The notes beneath the pieces were generated by a model, which worked only from the letters and a program-made list of their open reading frames with translations, did no database searches and was not told where the DNA came from. A stretch of 64,000 nucleotides of DNA from Xanthomonas translucens pv. cerealis (GTDB lineage: Bacteria > Pseudomonadota > Gammaproteobacteria > Xanthomonadales > Xanthomonadaceae). Position numbers and translations under genes: made by a program. Numbering within the stretch: the first letter of the stretch is position 1; each line of letters starts with the position of its first letter. This document shows positions 35,110-44,062 of this stretch, one piece after another. The stretch is taken from the NCBI RefSeq assembly GCF_006838285.1, contig NZ_CP038228.1:1550001-1614000 (forward strand). The letters run 5' to 3'.

Positions 35110-35913
35110 ATGGGCAAATGGATTCCGCAATGGCTGCATCGGCTGTCCTCGCCGCCGACCTTCTACCGTGTCGCCGGCACGATCCGGCCGTGGGCGCTGG
35201 GCGCGGCACTGCTGCTCGGCGCGGTCGCGTTCTACGGCGGACTGGTGCTGGCGCCGCCGGACTACCAGCAGCACGACGCCTACCGGATCATCTTCATCCA
35301 CGTGCCCAGCGCCTGGATGAGCCTGTTCGTCTACGGCGCGATGGGCGCGGCCGGCTTCGTCGCCCTGGTCTGGCGGCTGAAACTGGCGGAAGTGGCGTGC
35401 ATGGCCTCCGCCTCGATCGGCGCCGCGTTCACCTTCATCACCCTGTGCACCGGCTCGCTGTGGGGCAAGCCGATGTGGGGCACCTGGTGGACCTGGGACG
35501 CGCGGCTGACCTCGGAACTGGTGCTGCTTTTCCTGTACCTGGGCGTGATCGGCCTGTACCGCGCGATCGAGGACCCGCGCCAGGGCGCGCGTGCCGCCGC
35601 ACTGCTGGCGCTGGTCGGTCTGATCAACCTGCCGATCGTGCACTTCTCCGTGGTCTGGTGGAACACCTTGCACCAGGGCTCCACGGTGCGCGTGCTGGGG
35701 CCGTCGAAGATGCCGCTGGCGATGCTGTGGCCGCTGCTGACCGCGGTGCTGGCGAGCAAGTGCTACTACCTGGCCAGCCTGCTCGGGCGCATGCGCACCG
35801 ACCTGCTGGCGTTGGAGCGCGGCAAGGGCTGGGTGCGTGCGCTGGCGCTGGCCGCACCCGCGCCGGCAGCAGCACCGGCGGCGCCGTCCATGCCGGCGGA
35901 GCGCGCGGCATGA
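35110..35913 (+). CDS. ccmC: heme exporter protein CcmC
   Basis: A 267-residue membrane protein with six hydrophobic segments and the WWD haem-handling motif WGTWWTWDARLTS near 120, flanked by histidines in FIHVPSAWM and LPIVHFSVVWW. It transfers haem to CcmE in System I cytochrome c maturation. It is the first ccm gene here, 11 bp after the peptidase stop, whereas in many bacteria ccmA and ccmB precede it. The C-terminal Ala/Pro tail is longer than in E. coli CcmC. The stop overlaps ccmD. Confidence 0.92.
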   Translation: MGKWIPQWLHRLSSPPTFYRVAGTIRPWALGAALLLGAVAFYGGLVLAPPDYQQHDAYRIIFIHVPSAWMSLFVYGAMGAAGFVALVWRLKLAEVACMASASIGAAFTFITLCTGSLWGKPMWGTWWTWDARLTSELVLLFLYLGVIGLYRAIEDPRQGARAAALLALVGLINLPIVHFSVVWWNTLHQGSTVRVLGPSKMPLAMLWPLLTAVLASKCYYLASLLGRMRTDLLALERGKGWVRALALAAPAPAAAPAAPSMPAERAA

Positions 35914-36125
35914 GCGGGTTCTGGGCGATGGGCGGCTACGCCGGCTACGTGTGGAGCGCCTACGCGCTGTTCCTGCTGGTGCTGCTGCTGGACACGCTGC
36001 TGCCGCGCTGGCGGCAGCGGCGCCTGCTCGCCGAAACGCGCGCGCAGCTGCTGCGCGAACAGGCGCGTCGCCAACGCGGCGCCGCGTCGCTGGCCTCAGG
36101 TCTCGACCATGAATCCCACCCGTAA
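35910..36125 (+). CDS. ccmD: heme exporter protein CcmD
   Basis: A 71-residue protein with one membrane helix (about 13-31, [18 protein letters not shown]) and a basic cytoplasmic tail, the standard CcmD form. It helps release holo-CcmE from the CcmC complex. It overlaps ccmC (ATGA) and overlaps ccmE by 17 bp. Confidence 0.88.
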   Translation: MSGFWAMGGYAGYVWSAYALFLLVLLLDTLLPRWRQRRLLAETRAQLLREQARRQRGAASLASGLDHESHP

Positions 36126-36585
36126 GCGCCGCCTGCTGCTGGTGCTGCTGGTGCTGGGCGCGGCCGCGCTCGCCACCGGCCTGTTCGTGCTGGCCCTGCA
36201 GCACAACATCAGCTACCTGTTCACGCCGAGCCAGGTGCAGGCCGGCCAGGCGGACGGCTACCGCGTATTCCGGCTCGGCGGCATGGTCAAGGCCGGCTCG
36301 ATCCGGCGCAGCGCCGATTCGCTGCGGGTGAACTTCACCGTGATCGATACCTCCGGCGCCACCGCGGTCGCCTACACCGGGATCCTGCCGGACCTGTTCC
36401 GAGACAACCAGGCGGTGATCGCCACCGGTTCGCTGCATGGCGCCGGTTTCGTCGCCACCGAGGTGCTGGCCAAGCACGACGAGACCTATATGCCGCAGGA
36501 ACTGAAGGACGCGATGGCGCAGGCCCATGCGGGTCGCACTGCGGCAGCGGTTGCTGCGCCGGCCGCGCGGTCCGCAACGCCATGA
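36109..36585 (+). CDS. ccmE: cytochrome c maturation haem chaperone CcmE
   Basis: A 158-residue membrane-anchored haem chaperone with an N-terminal helix (about 8-30), an OB-fold domain, and the haem-binding histidine in [13 protein letters not shown] near 124-131. It carries haem from CcmC to CcmF in the periplasm. The Ala-rich C-terminal tail is typical of proteobacterial versions. Confidence 0.93.
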   Translation: MNPTRKRRLLLVLLVLGAAALATGLFVLALQHNISYLFTPSQVQAGQADGYRVFRLGGMVKAGSIRRSADSLRVNFTVIDTSGATAVAYTGILPDLFRDNQAVIATGSLHGAGFVATEVLAKHDETYMPQELKDAMAQAHAGRTAAAVAAPAARSATP

Positions 36586-36643
36586 AGCCGATACCGCCCT
36601 GCCGTGCCGCGCTGTGCTGGCCGCACTCGGCCACCCTGCCGCG

Positions 36644-38629
36644 ATGACCGCCGAACTGGCCCAACTCGCGCTGATCCTGGCCTTGCTGCTGGCGCTGGCG
36701 CAGGGCGTGCTGCCGCTGCTCGGCGCCTGGCGCGGCGATCGCGCGCTGATGGCGGTGGCGCGGCCGGCCGCCTGGGCGCAGGCGCTGTTCGCCTGGCTGG
36801 CCTTCGCCCTGCTCGCCTATGCGCTGCTGCGCCTGGATTTTTCGGTGCGCTACGTGGCCGCCAACGCCAACCTGGCGCAACCCTGGTACTACCGGCTGGC
36901 CGCGGTGTGGGGCGCGCACGAAGGCTCGCTGCTGCTGTGGATCGCCATTCTCAATCTATGGACGGTGCTGCTGGCGCGCAGCAGCCGGCACCTGCCGCAG
37001 GCGTTCGCCGCGCGCGTGCTCGGCGTGCTCGGCCTGATCGCCGCCGGCTTCCTGGCGTTCGTGCTGTTCACCTCCAACCCGTTCGCGCGGCTGTCGCCGA
37101 TGCCGCTGGACGGCAGCGAACTCAACCCGGTGCTGCAGGATCCGGGCATGGTGTTCCATCCGCCGGTGCTCTACACCGGCTACGTCGGCTTCTCGGTCGC
37201 CTTCGCCTTCGCCATCGCCGCCTTGCTCGGCGGCGAACAGCAGCAGGCCTGGGTGCGCTGGGCGCGGCCGTGGACAAACGTCGCCTGGGGCTTCCTCACC
37301 GCCGGCATCGTCGCCGGCAGCTGGTGGGCCTATGCCGAACTGGGCTGGGGCGGCTGGTGGTTCTGGGATCCGGTGGAGAACGCCAGCTTCATGCCGTGGC
37401 TGGTCGGCGCGGCGCTGATCCACACCCAGGCGGTCACCGAGAAACGCGGCGCGCTGGGCGCCTGGACCCTGCTGCTGTCGATCCTCGCCTTCTCGCTGTC
37501 GTTGCTTGGCACCTTCCTGGTGCGCTCGGGCGTGCTGACCTCGGTGCACGCCTTTGCCGCCGACCCGCGTCGCGGCCTGTACATCCTTGGCTTCCTGATC
37601 GTGGCGGTCGGCGGCGCGCTGCTGCTGTACGCGCTGCGCGCGCCGCGGCTGGCCGCCGGCAAGCCGTTCAGCGCCTTGTCGCGGGAAACCGCGATCCTGG
37701 TCGGTAATCTGATGCTGACCGTGGCCGCGGCGATGGTGCTGCTGGGCACGCTGTTCCCGTTGCTCGGCGATGCGCTGAAGCTGGGCAAGGTCTCGGTCGG
37801 CCCGCCCTACTTCGGCCTGCTGTTCCCGCTACTGATGCTGCCGGTGGTGCTGCTGCTGCCGTTCGGTCCCCACCTGCGCTGGGGCCGGACCGAAGCGGGC
37901 GCGCTGCAGGCGGTGGCGGTACGCGCCGTGCTGGCCGCACTGGCCTGCGCGCTGGTCGCCTTCGTGCTGAGCGACGGCTCGGCACGCGCGGTGGCCGGCG
38001 TCGCCGCCGCCACCTGGATCGGTGTCGGCACCGCCTTGTACGCGTACAAACGCCTGCGCGAAGCGCCGCGCGGGCGCCGCTTCCCCGCGGAGCTGGCCGG
38101 CATGCTGCTGGCGCATGCCGGGGTGGCGGTCTTCGTGGCTGGCGTGCTGCTGTCGGACAGCCTGTCGATCGAGCGCGACGTGCGCCTGGCGCCGGGGCAA
38201 AGCGAACAGATCGGCGGCTACGCGTTCCGCTTCGACGGCGTGCGCATGATCGACGGCCCCAACTGGAAGGCCGAACAAGGCACGCTGACGGTGAGCCGCG
38301 ACGGTGCGGCGGTGGCGCTGCTGCATCCGCAGAAGCGCCTGTATTCCAGCGAGCGGATCCAGACCGAGGCGGCGATCGATGCCGGCGTCACCCGCGATCT
38401 GTACGTCGCGCTGGGCGAGCCGATGGACGACCAGCACATCGAGAACGCCTGGACCCTGCGCCTGTACTACAAACCCTTCATCCGCTGGATCTGGCTGGGC
38501 GGCCTGCTGATGATGCTCGGCGGCTTCGTCAGCGCCTGTGCGCGGCGCTTGCGTGCGCCGCACACGGGCGAGCACGGCGCCGAACCTGGCGCAGCCGTCG
38601 CCACGCGCGCAGCGGCGGCATCGCCATGA
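36644..38629 (+). CDS. ccmF: haem lyase subunit CcmF
   Basis: A 661-residue membrane protein of about fifteen helices. The WWD domain reads GWGGWWFWDPVENASF near 240, and conserved histidines sit in VWGAHEGSLLLW and FHPPVLYTGYVG. With CcmH and CcmI it ligates haem to apocytochromes such as the CxxCH proteins at 29620 and 31011. I chose the ATG at 36644, because the preceding in-frame stretch back to 36527 overlaps ccmE and is not membrane-like. Confidence 0.92.
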   Translation: MTAELAQLALILALLLALAQGVLPLLGAWRGDRALMAVARPAAWAQALFAWLAFALLAYALLRLDFSVRYVAANANLAQPWYYRLAAVWGAHEGSLLLWIAILNLWTVLLARSSRHLPQAFAARVLGVLGLIAAGFLAFVLFTSNPFARLSPMPLDGSELNPVLQDPGMVFHPPVLYTGYVGFSVAFAFAIAALLGGEQQQAWVRWARPWTNVAWGFLTAGIVAGSWWAYAELGWGGWWFWDPVENASFMPWLVGAALIHTQAVTEKRGALGAWTLLLSILAFSLSLLGTFLVRSGVLTSVHAFAADPRRGLYILGFLIVAVGGALLLYALRAPRLAAGKPFSALSRETAILVGNLMLTVAAAMVLLGTLFPLLGDALKLGKVSVGPPYFGLLFPLLMLPVVLLLPFGPHLRWGRTEAGALQAVAVRAVLAALACALVAFVLSDGSARAVAGVAAATWIGVGTALYAYKRLREAPRGRRFPAELAGMLLAHAGVAVFVAGVLLSDSLSIERDVRLAPGQSEQIGGYAFRFDGVRMIDGPNWKAEQGTLTVSRDGAAVALLHPQKRLYSSERIQTEAAIDAGVTRDLYVALGEPMDDQHIENAWTLRLYYKPFIRWIWLGGLLMMLGGFVSACARRLRAPHTGEHGAEPGAAVATRAAAASP

Positions 38630-39168
38630 GCCGGCTGCTGCCGCTGCTCGGTTTCCTGCTGCTGGCCGCGCTGTTCGGCTTCGGCATCTACTGGAGCCGC
38701 GTGCACGATCCGCGCGAGGTGCCCTCGCCGCTGATCGGCAAGCCGGCGCCGGTGTTCTCGCTGCCGCGCCTAGATAACCCCGCGCAGCGCGCTGGCAGCG
38801 CCGAATTGCGCGGCCGCCCCTACCTGCTGAACGTGTTCGGCAGCTGGTGCCTGGCCTGCGGCGAAGAACACCCGGTGCTGATGGCGCACGCCAACGACCT
38901 CGGTGTCGCGCTGATCGGCTACGCCTACAAGGACGACCCGCGCGACGCACGCGACTGGCTCGCACAGCGCGGCAATCCGTACACGCTGGTCGTGGTCGAT
39001 CTGGACGGACAGCGCGCGCTCGACTTCGGCGTCTACGGCGCCCCGGAAACCTTCCTGATCGATGCCCAGGGCGTGATCCGCTACAAGCACATCGGCGTGC
39101 TGACCCCCACGGTGATCGCCACCGAATTGCGCCCGGCGATCGCCGCGCTTGGCGGAGCGCGGCGATGA
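38626..39168 (+). CDS. ccmG: thiol:disulfide interchange protein CcmG/DsbE
   Basis: A 180-residue membrane-anchored thioredoxin-fold protein. It has an N-terminal helix and the active site GSWCLACGEEHP near 68-79. It keeps apocytochrome CxxCH cysteines reduced before haem ligation. It overlaps ccmF and ccmH by ATGA. Confidence 0.93.
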   Translation: MSRLLPLLGFLLLAALFGFGIYWSRVHDPREVPSPLIGKPAPVFSLPRLDNPAQRAGSAELRGRPYLLNVFGSWCLACGEEHPVLMAHANDLGVALIGYAYKDDPRDARDWLAQRGNPYTLVVVDLDGQRALDFGVYGAPETFLIDAQGVIRYKHIGVLTPTVIATELRPAIAALGGARR

Positions 39169-39647
39169 GCGGGACTTCTGCGCGAACGCGGCGCGGGCGG
39201 CCATGGAGCAGACCGTGGCTGCCGTTGCTGGCCTTGCTGCTGCTCGCCCACGCGTTGCCGGCAGCGGCACAGGCTGTAGATCCGCTGCCGTTCCAGGATC
39301 GGCAGCAGGAACTGCGCTTCCAGCGCCTGACCGCGCAATTGCGCTGCCTGGTCTGCCAGAACGAGAACCTGGCCGACTCCAACGCCACCCTGGCGCGCGA
39401 CCTGCGCCACCAGGTGTTCGCGCAGTTGCAGGCCGGCCGCAGCGACGCGCAGATCAAGCAGTACATGGTCGATCGCTATTCGCAGTTCGTGCTCTACGAT
39501 CCGCCGCTGGCGCCCAGCACCTGGCTGCTGTGGTTCGGCCCGTTGCTGTTCCTGCTCGGTGGCGCAACCCTGGTCGTGGCCACGCTGCGGCGCCGGGCCG
39601 CAGCGGCGCAAGTCCCTGCGCAACAGGAGACGGAAGAACAATGGTGA
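39165..39647 (+). CDS. ccmH: cytochrome c-type biogenesis protein CcmH
   Basis: A 160-residue protein with a signal sequence, the LRCLVCQNENLADSNA redox motif, and a C-terminal membrane helix (STWLLWFGPLLFLLGGATLVV). It is the short CcmH form, with the TPR part encoded separately by the next gene. It reduces or presents apocytochrome thiols to CcmF. Confidence 0.93.
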   Translation: MSGTSARTRRGRPWSRPWLPLLALLLLAHALPAAAQAVDPLPFQDRQQELRFQRLTAQLRCLVCQNENLADSNATLARDLRHQVFAQLQAGRSDAQIKQYMVDRYSQFVLYDPPLAPSTWLLWFGPLLFLLGGATLVVATLRRRAAAAQVPAQQETEEQW

Positions 39648-40303
39648 GCGTCGGTTTCTGCATTACCGCCACGCTGATGGTGGCCGTCGCATTGAGCGCC
39701 TTGCTGTGGCCGCTGCTGCGCCGGCATCCGGGCGCACGCAGGTGGCGGCTGACCGCCGCGGCGCTGCTGGCGGCGACGCTGCCGCTGGCCAGTGCCGGCC
39801 TGTATCTGCTGGTCGGCGACCCGGCCGCGCTCGCCGGCGTCCCCGGGCAGGCCACGCCGGTGCCGGCACCCGCGCCAGACCCGACGCCACCGGCACTGCA
39901 GCAATGGATGGACAAGGCGCTGTCCGCCACGCAAGCGCAACGTCCCGCCGAGGCGCGCGACGCCTACGCGCAGGCGCTACGAATCGACCCGGACAACCGC
40001 GACGCGCTGCTCGGCTGGGTCGAGGCGGACATGGCGCAGCAACCCGACTTCGCCGTCGGCGCGACCGCACACGGCATGCTCGAGCGCGTGCTCGCGCAGC
40101 AAGCGGACAACCAGCGCGGCCTGTGGATGCTCGGCATCGGCGAATTCCAGCGGCAGCATTACGCAGACGCCGCGGCGCACTGGCGGCATCTGCGCAGCCT
40201 GCTGCCCGAAACTTCCCCGCTGCGCGAAGCAGTGGCGCAGAAAATCGCCGCTGCCGAAGCGATGGCCGCGGCGCCCCCACCTGTGCCCGCCGCGACACGC
40301 TGA
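39641..40303 (+). CDS. ccmI: CcmI-like TPR protein (CcmH C-terminal domain type)
   Basis: A 220-residue protein with two N-terminal helices (about 5-25 and 38-55) and TPR units in the periplasmic part (ALQQWMDKALSATQAQRPAE, ALLGWVEADMA, GLWMLGIGEFQRQHYADAAA). It binds the C-termini of apocytochromes and feeds them to the CcmFH lyase. It overlaps the ccmH end by 7 bp and ends the ccm operon. Confidence 0.85.
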   Translation: MVSVGFCITATLMVAVALSALLWPLLRRHPGARRWRLTAAALLAATLPLASAGLYLLVGDPAALAGVPGQATPVPAPAPDPTPPALQQWMDKALSATQAQRPAEARDAYAQALRIDPDNRDALLGWVEADMAQQPDFAVGATAHGMLERVLAQQADNQRGLWMLGIGEFQRQHYADAAAHWRHLRSLLPETSPLREAVAQKIAAAEAMAAAPPPVPAATR

Positions 40304-40719
40304 AGCGCCACTGCTTGCGCGAGCTATCGAACGATCTCGGCATCCAACTCGGCGACTCGGGTCATCGTCTCTGCCTGCGCTGGGGAGCAACCGGATTCTT
40401 GCCCTGAGGCGAAAGCTATCCACCCCGACGCTGCTGCACGCCAGCGGATCGCATGTGCACGCGTTCGACGCTTCCCGACCAATCTCGGGTAGGCTGCGTG
40501 TCCGATCCTTGCGGCCGCCGCCAGGATCGGAGGCGAGAACAAGGCCATCCTGCGATTACAGTGCACGCCGGGTATGGATCGGCCCGTCACGCTGTGTTGC
40601 CAAGTAAGCAGCCGCGCTTGATTCCATTTCATGCCACGTTCGTGCCGCTGGCGCTTGCCGCAGCATCGCTGGGCCTGGTCGCTGCGCTGCTGTCCGGGGT
40701 GGTGATGCGACAGCCGTTG
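40304..40719. other. 416-bp gap between convergent operons
   Basis: No gene is supported here. A minus-strand frame covering 40324-40632 is open but has no family resemblance. The only structure I see is the hairpin at 40502-40530. Part of this stretch could be the decayed 3' end of the DUF190-like gene, whose frame resumes after its premature stop at 40720. Confidence 0.45.
40502..40530. terminator. hairpin between ccmI and the fluoride operon
   Basis: CCGATCCT (40502-40509) pairs exactly with AGGATCGG (40523-40530) across a GC-rich 13-nt loop. It sits between convergent transcription units and could stop either. There is no T tract. Confidence 0.35.
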
Positions 40720-40911
40720 TCAGGGCAGGTAGCCGTGGCTGACCTGGTGCAACACGGCTTGCACGATGCGTGCCTGCCTGGCGACCCCCAACAGATGGCC
40801 GGCGAGCGCCGGCGCCGCCAGGCGATGCCACAATCGCGTGGCCCCGGCTTTGCTGGAGATCGGGAAATAGAGCCGCAGCGCGGCAATAGGCTGCTGGCTA
40901 CCCGCGCTCAC
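40720..40911 (-). pseudogene. DUF190-like gene truncated by a stop codon
   Basis: A GTG at 40911 overlaps the stop of the CLC gene (GTGA) and opens 63 codons, including ALRLYFPISSKAGATRLWHR and ALAGHLLGVARQARIVQAVL, ending HQVSHGYLP. The opening strand, the long helix and the G-Y turn resemble DUF190 (COG1993) proteins, which are usually about 100 residues and are often found beside fluoride exporters. After the TGA the same frame continues QRLSHHHPG, as if a glycine codon GGA had become TGA. I read it as a nonsense-disrupted gene. The family call is tentative, and a functional short peptide is not excluded. Confidence 0.4.
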
Positions 40912-42278
40912 TGGATGCCCTCCTCGCTCGCGCTTGCGGACGCGGTATCGCCCGGCGGCGTTGGCGGCCGTTCTCCAGCCTGCCGTCGTTGTTGCGCGTG
41001 AAACTGCCCCAGTTCGGCCAGACGCAAGGCATCCGGAATGGCCTGCCGATGGCCGCGGTGCTTGCCATTTCCCACGCGCTGGGCGTGGTAGATGCCGGTA
41101 TGGCCCGAGAACAGATACGCGGTGACGCAACCGATCGCTGCCAGCGGGCCGATGTCGGCGCCGAACAACTCCATGGCCATCAGCGTGGTGGCGATCGGCG
41201 TATTGGCGGCGCCGGAGAAAACGGCGACGAAGCCGATCCCGGCCAGCAGCGGGAACGGCAGGTGCAGCAGCGGCGCCAGCGCGTTGCCGAGGGTCGCGCC
41301 GATGTAGAACAGCGGCGTGACTTCCCCGCCCTTGAAACCGGTCCCCAGCGAGGCCACGGTAAACGCAAGCTTGCCGAAGAAATCCCATGGCGCCATCGGC
41401 TGCTGGAAGGAACGCACGATGTCGGGGATGCCCAGACCGATGTAGCGGTAGCCATCGAGCGCCCACACCGCAGTGGCAACCACGCTGCCGCCAACGGCCG
41501 GCCGCAGCGGCGCATAACGGATGCAACGTTTGACCAGCGCGCCGAGCCGGTGCGTGGCGGTAGCGAACAGCATGCCGACCAGGCCGAACACGCCGCCCGC
41601 GGCGACCACGGCCAGCACGCTCGATACGCCGACCGGCACGACCTGAGCCATCGCATAGTGCGTGTGATGCACGCCCCACGCCAGGCACGCCTGGTCGGCG
41701 ACGATCGCGGCGACGATGCACGGGAACAGTGCATCGTAGCGCATGCGACCGATCGCGAGCAATTCCAGGCCGAACACCGCGCCCGCCAACGGCGTTCCGA
41801 ACACCGAGGCGAATCCGGCGCTGATGCCGGCCATCAACAGGACGCGCCGGTCCTGACGCTGGATGCGCAGCACATGGGTGAGCTGGTCGGCCAGCGCCGC
41901 GCCCATCTGCACGGCGGTTCCCTCGCGACCGACCGATGCGCCGAACAGGTGCGAGACCACCGTTGCGCCCAGCACCAGCGGCACCAGGCGCAAGGGCACG
42001 ACCTTCCTGGGGTCGTGGATCTCGTCGATGATCAGGTTGTTGCCGCCATCGACGCTCTTGCCCAACAGGTGATAGACCAGGCCCACGCCGAATCCGGCCG
42101 CGGGCAGTAGCCAGACGATCCATTGGTGGGCTTCGCGCCAGGCCGTGGCGCGATCCAGGGAAAACAGGAAGAATGCGGAGGCGCTGCCTGCGAGCAAGCC
42201 AGCGACGCTGGCGATCAGCAGCCACTTGCCCAGATAAGGCAGCAGTTCGAGTTGTTCGGGTCGGCGGAATAGGCGCAT
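40908..42278 (-). CDS. CLC-F type fluoride/proton antiporter
   Basis: A 456-residue CLC-family membrane protein with about fourteen helical segments. The gating-glutamate motif is GASVGREGTAVQMG near 111-124. The usual GSGIP selectivity loop is not present; instead the N-terminal loop reads DGGNNLIIDEIHDP, the NNLI form I associate with the fluoride-selective CLC-F branch. A fluoride riboswitch precedes the gene, which makes fluoride export the best call. The C-terminal 60 residues are hydrophilic and Gln/Pro-rich. Its stop overlaps the GTG of a truncated DUF190-like gene. Confidence 0.85.
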   Translation of the reverse strand: MRLFRRPEQLELLPYLGKWLLIASVAGLLAGSASAFFLFSLDRATAWREAHQWIVWLLPAAGFGVGLVYHLLGKSVDGGNNLIIDEIHDPRKVVPLRLVPLVLGATVVSHLFGASVGREGTAVQMGAALADQLTHVLRIQRQDRRVLLMAGISAGFASVFGTPLAGAVFGLELLAIGRMRYDALFPCIVAAIVADQACLAWGVHHTHYAMAQVVPVGVSSVLAVVAAGGVFGLVGMLFATATHRLGALVKRCIRYAPLRPAVGGSVVATAVWALDGYRYIGLGIPDIVRSFQQPMAPWDFFGKLAFTVASLGTGFKGGEVTPLFYIGATLGNALAPLLHLPFPLLAGIGFVAVFSGAANTPIATTLMAMELFGADIGPLAAIGCVTAYLFSGHTGIYHAQRVGNGKHRGHRQAIPDALRLAELGQFHAQQRRQAGERPPTPPGDTASASASEEGIQ

Positions 42279-42335
42279 CGGTCTTGTCTGCTCGAAGGGA
42301 TCGGGCTGACCGAGAGCAAGGGAAGCGGACGCATG

Positions 42336-42423
42336 CGCCTACAGCCCCGACCGCGGTCAGGTGTCTGTAGGCGTCATCAACTGCGCCGTCGGCACAGTGG
42401 TTGAAGGAGGAACGCCATCTCCT
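42336..42423 (-). promoter_or_regulatory. fluoride riboswitch (crcB motif) with expression platform
   Basis: The minus strand reads AGGAGATGGCGTTCCTCC from 42423, then CAACCACTG, then GTTGATGACGCCTACAG ending at 42365. These are the conserved parts of the fluoride aptamer (GGAGATGG-xxTTCCTCC ... AACC ... TGATGxCGCCTAC). The terminal CGCCTACAG is exactly complementary to CTGTAGGCG at 42344-42336, so an alternative hairpin can form that competes with the aptamer and could control the CLC gene about 60 nt downstream. The match is by eye but detailed. Confidence 0.9.
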
Positions 42424-42431
42424 GTGGGCGC

Positions 42432-42460
42432 ATTATGGAACGCGGCCAGAAGCGTGTCCA
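42432..42460 (-). promoter_or_regulatory. sigma-70 type promoter of the fluoride operon
   Basis: On the minus strand TGGACA (42460-42455), 17 nt, then CATAAT (42437-42432). Each hexamer matches the consensus at five of six positions. A start near 42425 falls right at the 5' edge of the fluoride riboswitch. Confidence 0.65.
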
Positions 42461-42573
42461 GCCGCGCCCGGATGTGCCCTGCCCTTCAATTTCGACAGGC
42501 GGTCCAGGCGCATGGTCGACATTAGTCTCTGCGGGAACACGGCGCGCAGGCATGTCGCCTGCCGCGGCGCCGA

Positions 42574-43941
42574 TCACCGCTGCGGCTTGCCCTTGTCAGC
42601 GCGTGCCTGCTCGCGTGCGGCGCGCAACCGGTCGAGCTTGTCCTTGAGCTTGATCTCCAGGCCGCGCTCCACCGGCCGGTAGTACACGCGCTCGCCCATC
42701 GCATCCGGAAACCCGGTCTGATCCAGGGCGATGCCGCCCTCGGCATCGTGGTCGTACTGGTAATGCTCGCCGTAACCAAGGTTCTTCATCAGTTTGGTTG
42801 GCGCGTTGCGCAGATGCAGCGGCACTTCCTGGGTGCCGCTCTCGCGCACTTCGGCCTTGGCCTGGTTGAACGCGGCGTAGCCGGCGTTGGACTTGGCGGT
42901 GCTGGCCAGGTACAGCACCAACTGCGCGAAGGCCAGCTCGCCTTCCGGGCTGCCCAGCCGCTCGTAGATGTCCCAGGCTTCCAGCGCCATCTGCTGCGCG
43001 CGCGGATCGGCCAGGCCGATGTCCTCGATCGCCATGCGGGTCAGGCGCCGCGCCAGGTAGGATGGGTCGCAGCCGCCGTCGAGCATGCGCGTGAGCCAGT
43101 ACAGCGCCGCATCCGGATTGGAACTGCGCACCGACTTGTGCAGCGCCGAAATCTGGTCGTAGAACTGCTCGCCGCCCTTGTCGAAACGGCGGGTGCGGTC
43201 GGCCAGCACCTGCAGCAGGGTCTGCGGGGTGATCTCGCCGTCCTCGCCCTGGGCCAGCTCGGCGGCGATCTCCAGCAGGGTCAGCGCGCGCCGCACGTCG
43301 CCGTCGGCGGCGCTGGCGATCTCCAGCAGCGCTGTGTTCGACACCCGGATCGCCTCGCTGCCCAGGCCGCGCTCGCTGTCGTGCAGCGCACGCTGCAGCG
43401 CCTCGACGATGTCCTGCGGCGACACCGATTCCAGCACGTGCACACGGCAGCGCGACAGCAGCGCCGAGTTCAGTTCGAACGACGGGTTCTCGGTGGTGGC
43501 GCCGACGAACAGGATGGTGCCGCGCTCGATATGCGGCAGGAACGCGTCCTGCTGTGCCTTGTTGAAGCGGTGCACCTCGTCCACGAACAGCACCGTGCGG
43601 CGCCCGTCGGCGAAGCGCTGCGCGGCCTCGGCCAGCACCAGCCGCACCTCCGGCAGGCCGGACAGCACCGCCGAGATCGCCTTGAATTCGGCCTCGGCGT
43701 ACTGCGCCAGCAGCAGCGCCAGGGTGGTCTTGCCGCAGCCCGGCGGCCCCCACAGGATCATCGAATGCACGCGCCCGGATTCGACCGCGCGGCGCAGCGC
43801 GCTGGCCGGGGCCAGCAGGCGTTTCTGTCCGACCATCTCGTCGAGCGTACGCGGGCGCATGCGCTCGGCCAGCGGGCGCATCGCATCGCGATCGACGCTC
43901 AGCAGGTCGGGGGTATCGGCGAGGAGTCTGCGCTTGGCCAC
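42574..43941 (-). CDS. rarA: replication-associated recombination protein A (RarA/MgsA)
   Basis: A 455-residue AAA+ ATPase of the clamp-loader clade with the RarA opening PLAERMRPRTLDEMVGQ, Walker A GPPGCGKTT near 66-74, Walker B VLFVDEVHRF, sensor 1 GATTENPSFELN, and the C-terminal tetramerisation part with PLHLRNAPTKLMKNLGYG. It acts at stalled replication forks and gaps. The start is a GTG at 43941. It is divergent from the effector gene that follows. Confidence 0.95.
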   Translation of the reverse strand: MAKRRLLADTPDLLSVDRDAMRPLAERMRPRTLDEMVGQKRLLAPASALRRAVESGRVHSMILWGPPGCGKTTLALLLAQYAEAEFKAISAVLSGLPEVRLVLAEAAQRFADGRRTVLFVDEVHRFNKAQQDAFLPHIERGTILFVGATTENPSFELNSALLSRCRVHVLESVSPQDIVEALQRALHDSERGLGSEAIRVSNTALLEIASAADGDVRRALTLLEIAAELAQGEDGEITPQTLLQVLADRTRRFDKGGEQFYDQISALHKSVRSSNPDAALYWLTRMLDGGCDPSYLARRLTRMAIEDIGLADPRAQQMALEAWDIYERLGSPEGELAFAQLVLYLASTAKSNAGYAAFNQAKAEVRESGTQEVPLHLRNAPTKLMKNLGYGEHYQYDHDAEGGIALDQTGFPDAMGERVYYRPVERGLEIKLKDKLDRLRAAREQARADKGKPQR

Positions 43942-44062
43942 CCGCCCATTCTATCGCCCGTCTGCGTGCGACGTGCGCCGCTGCAACCCGCGCCGACGCC
44001 GGCGAGCGTTAGCGCAGCGGTCAGCCGCTGGCGCACATCAGCTGCCGCAATGCCGGCGAACC

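Noticed and set aside
40908-42225. A second minus-strand frame (40720-42225) across the CLC gene
   Set aside because: Its upstream part is an out-of-frame reading of the CLC gene. Only its last 63 codons, after the CLC stop, have protein character and are listed separately.
42336-42373. CGCCTACAG/CTGTAGGCG inverted repeat first read as a plain terminator
   Set aside because: One arm is the 3' end of the fluoride aptamer, so it is better explained as the riboswitch expression platform.
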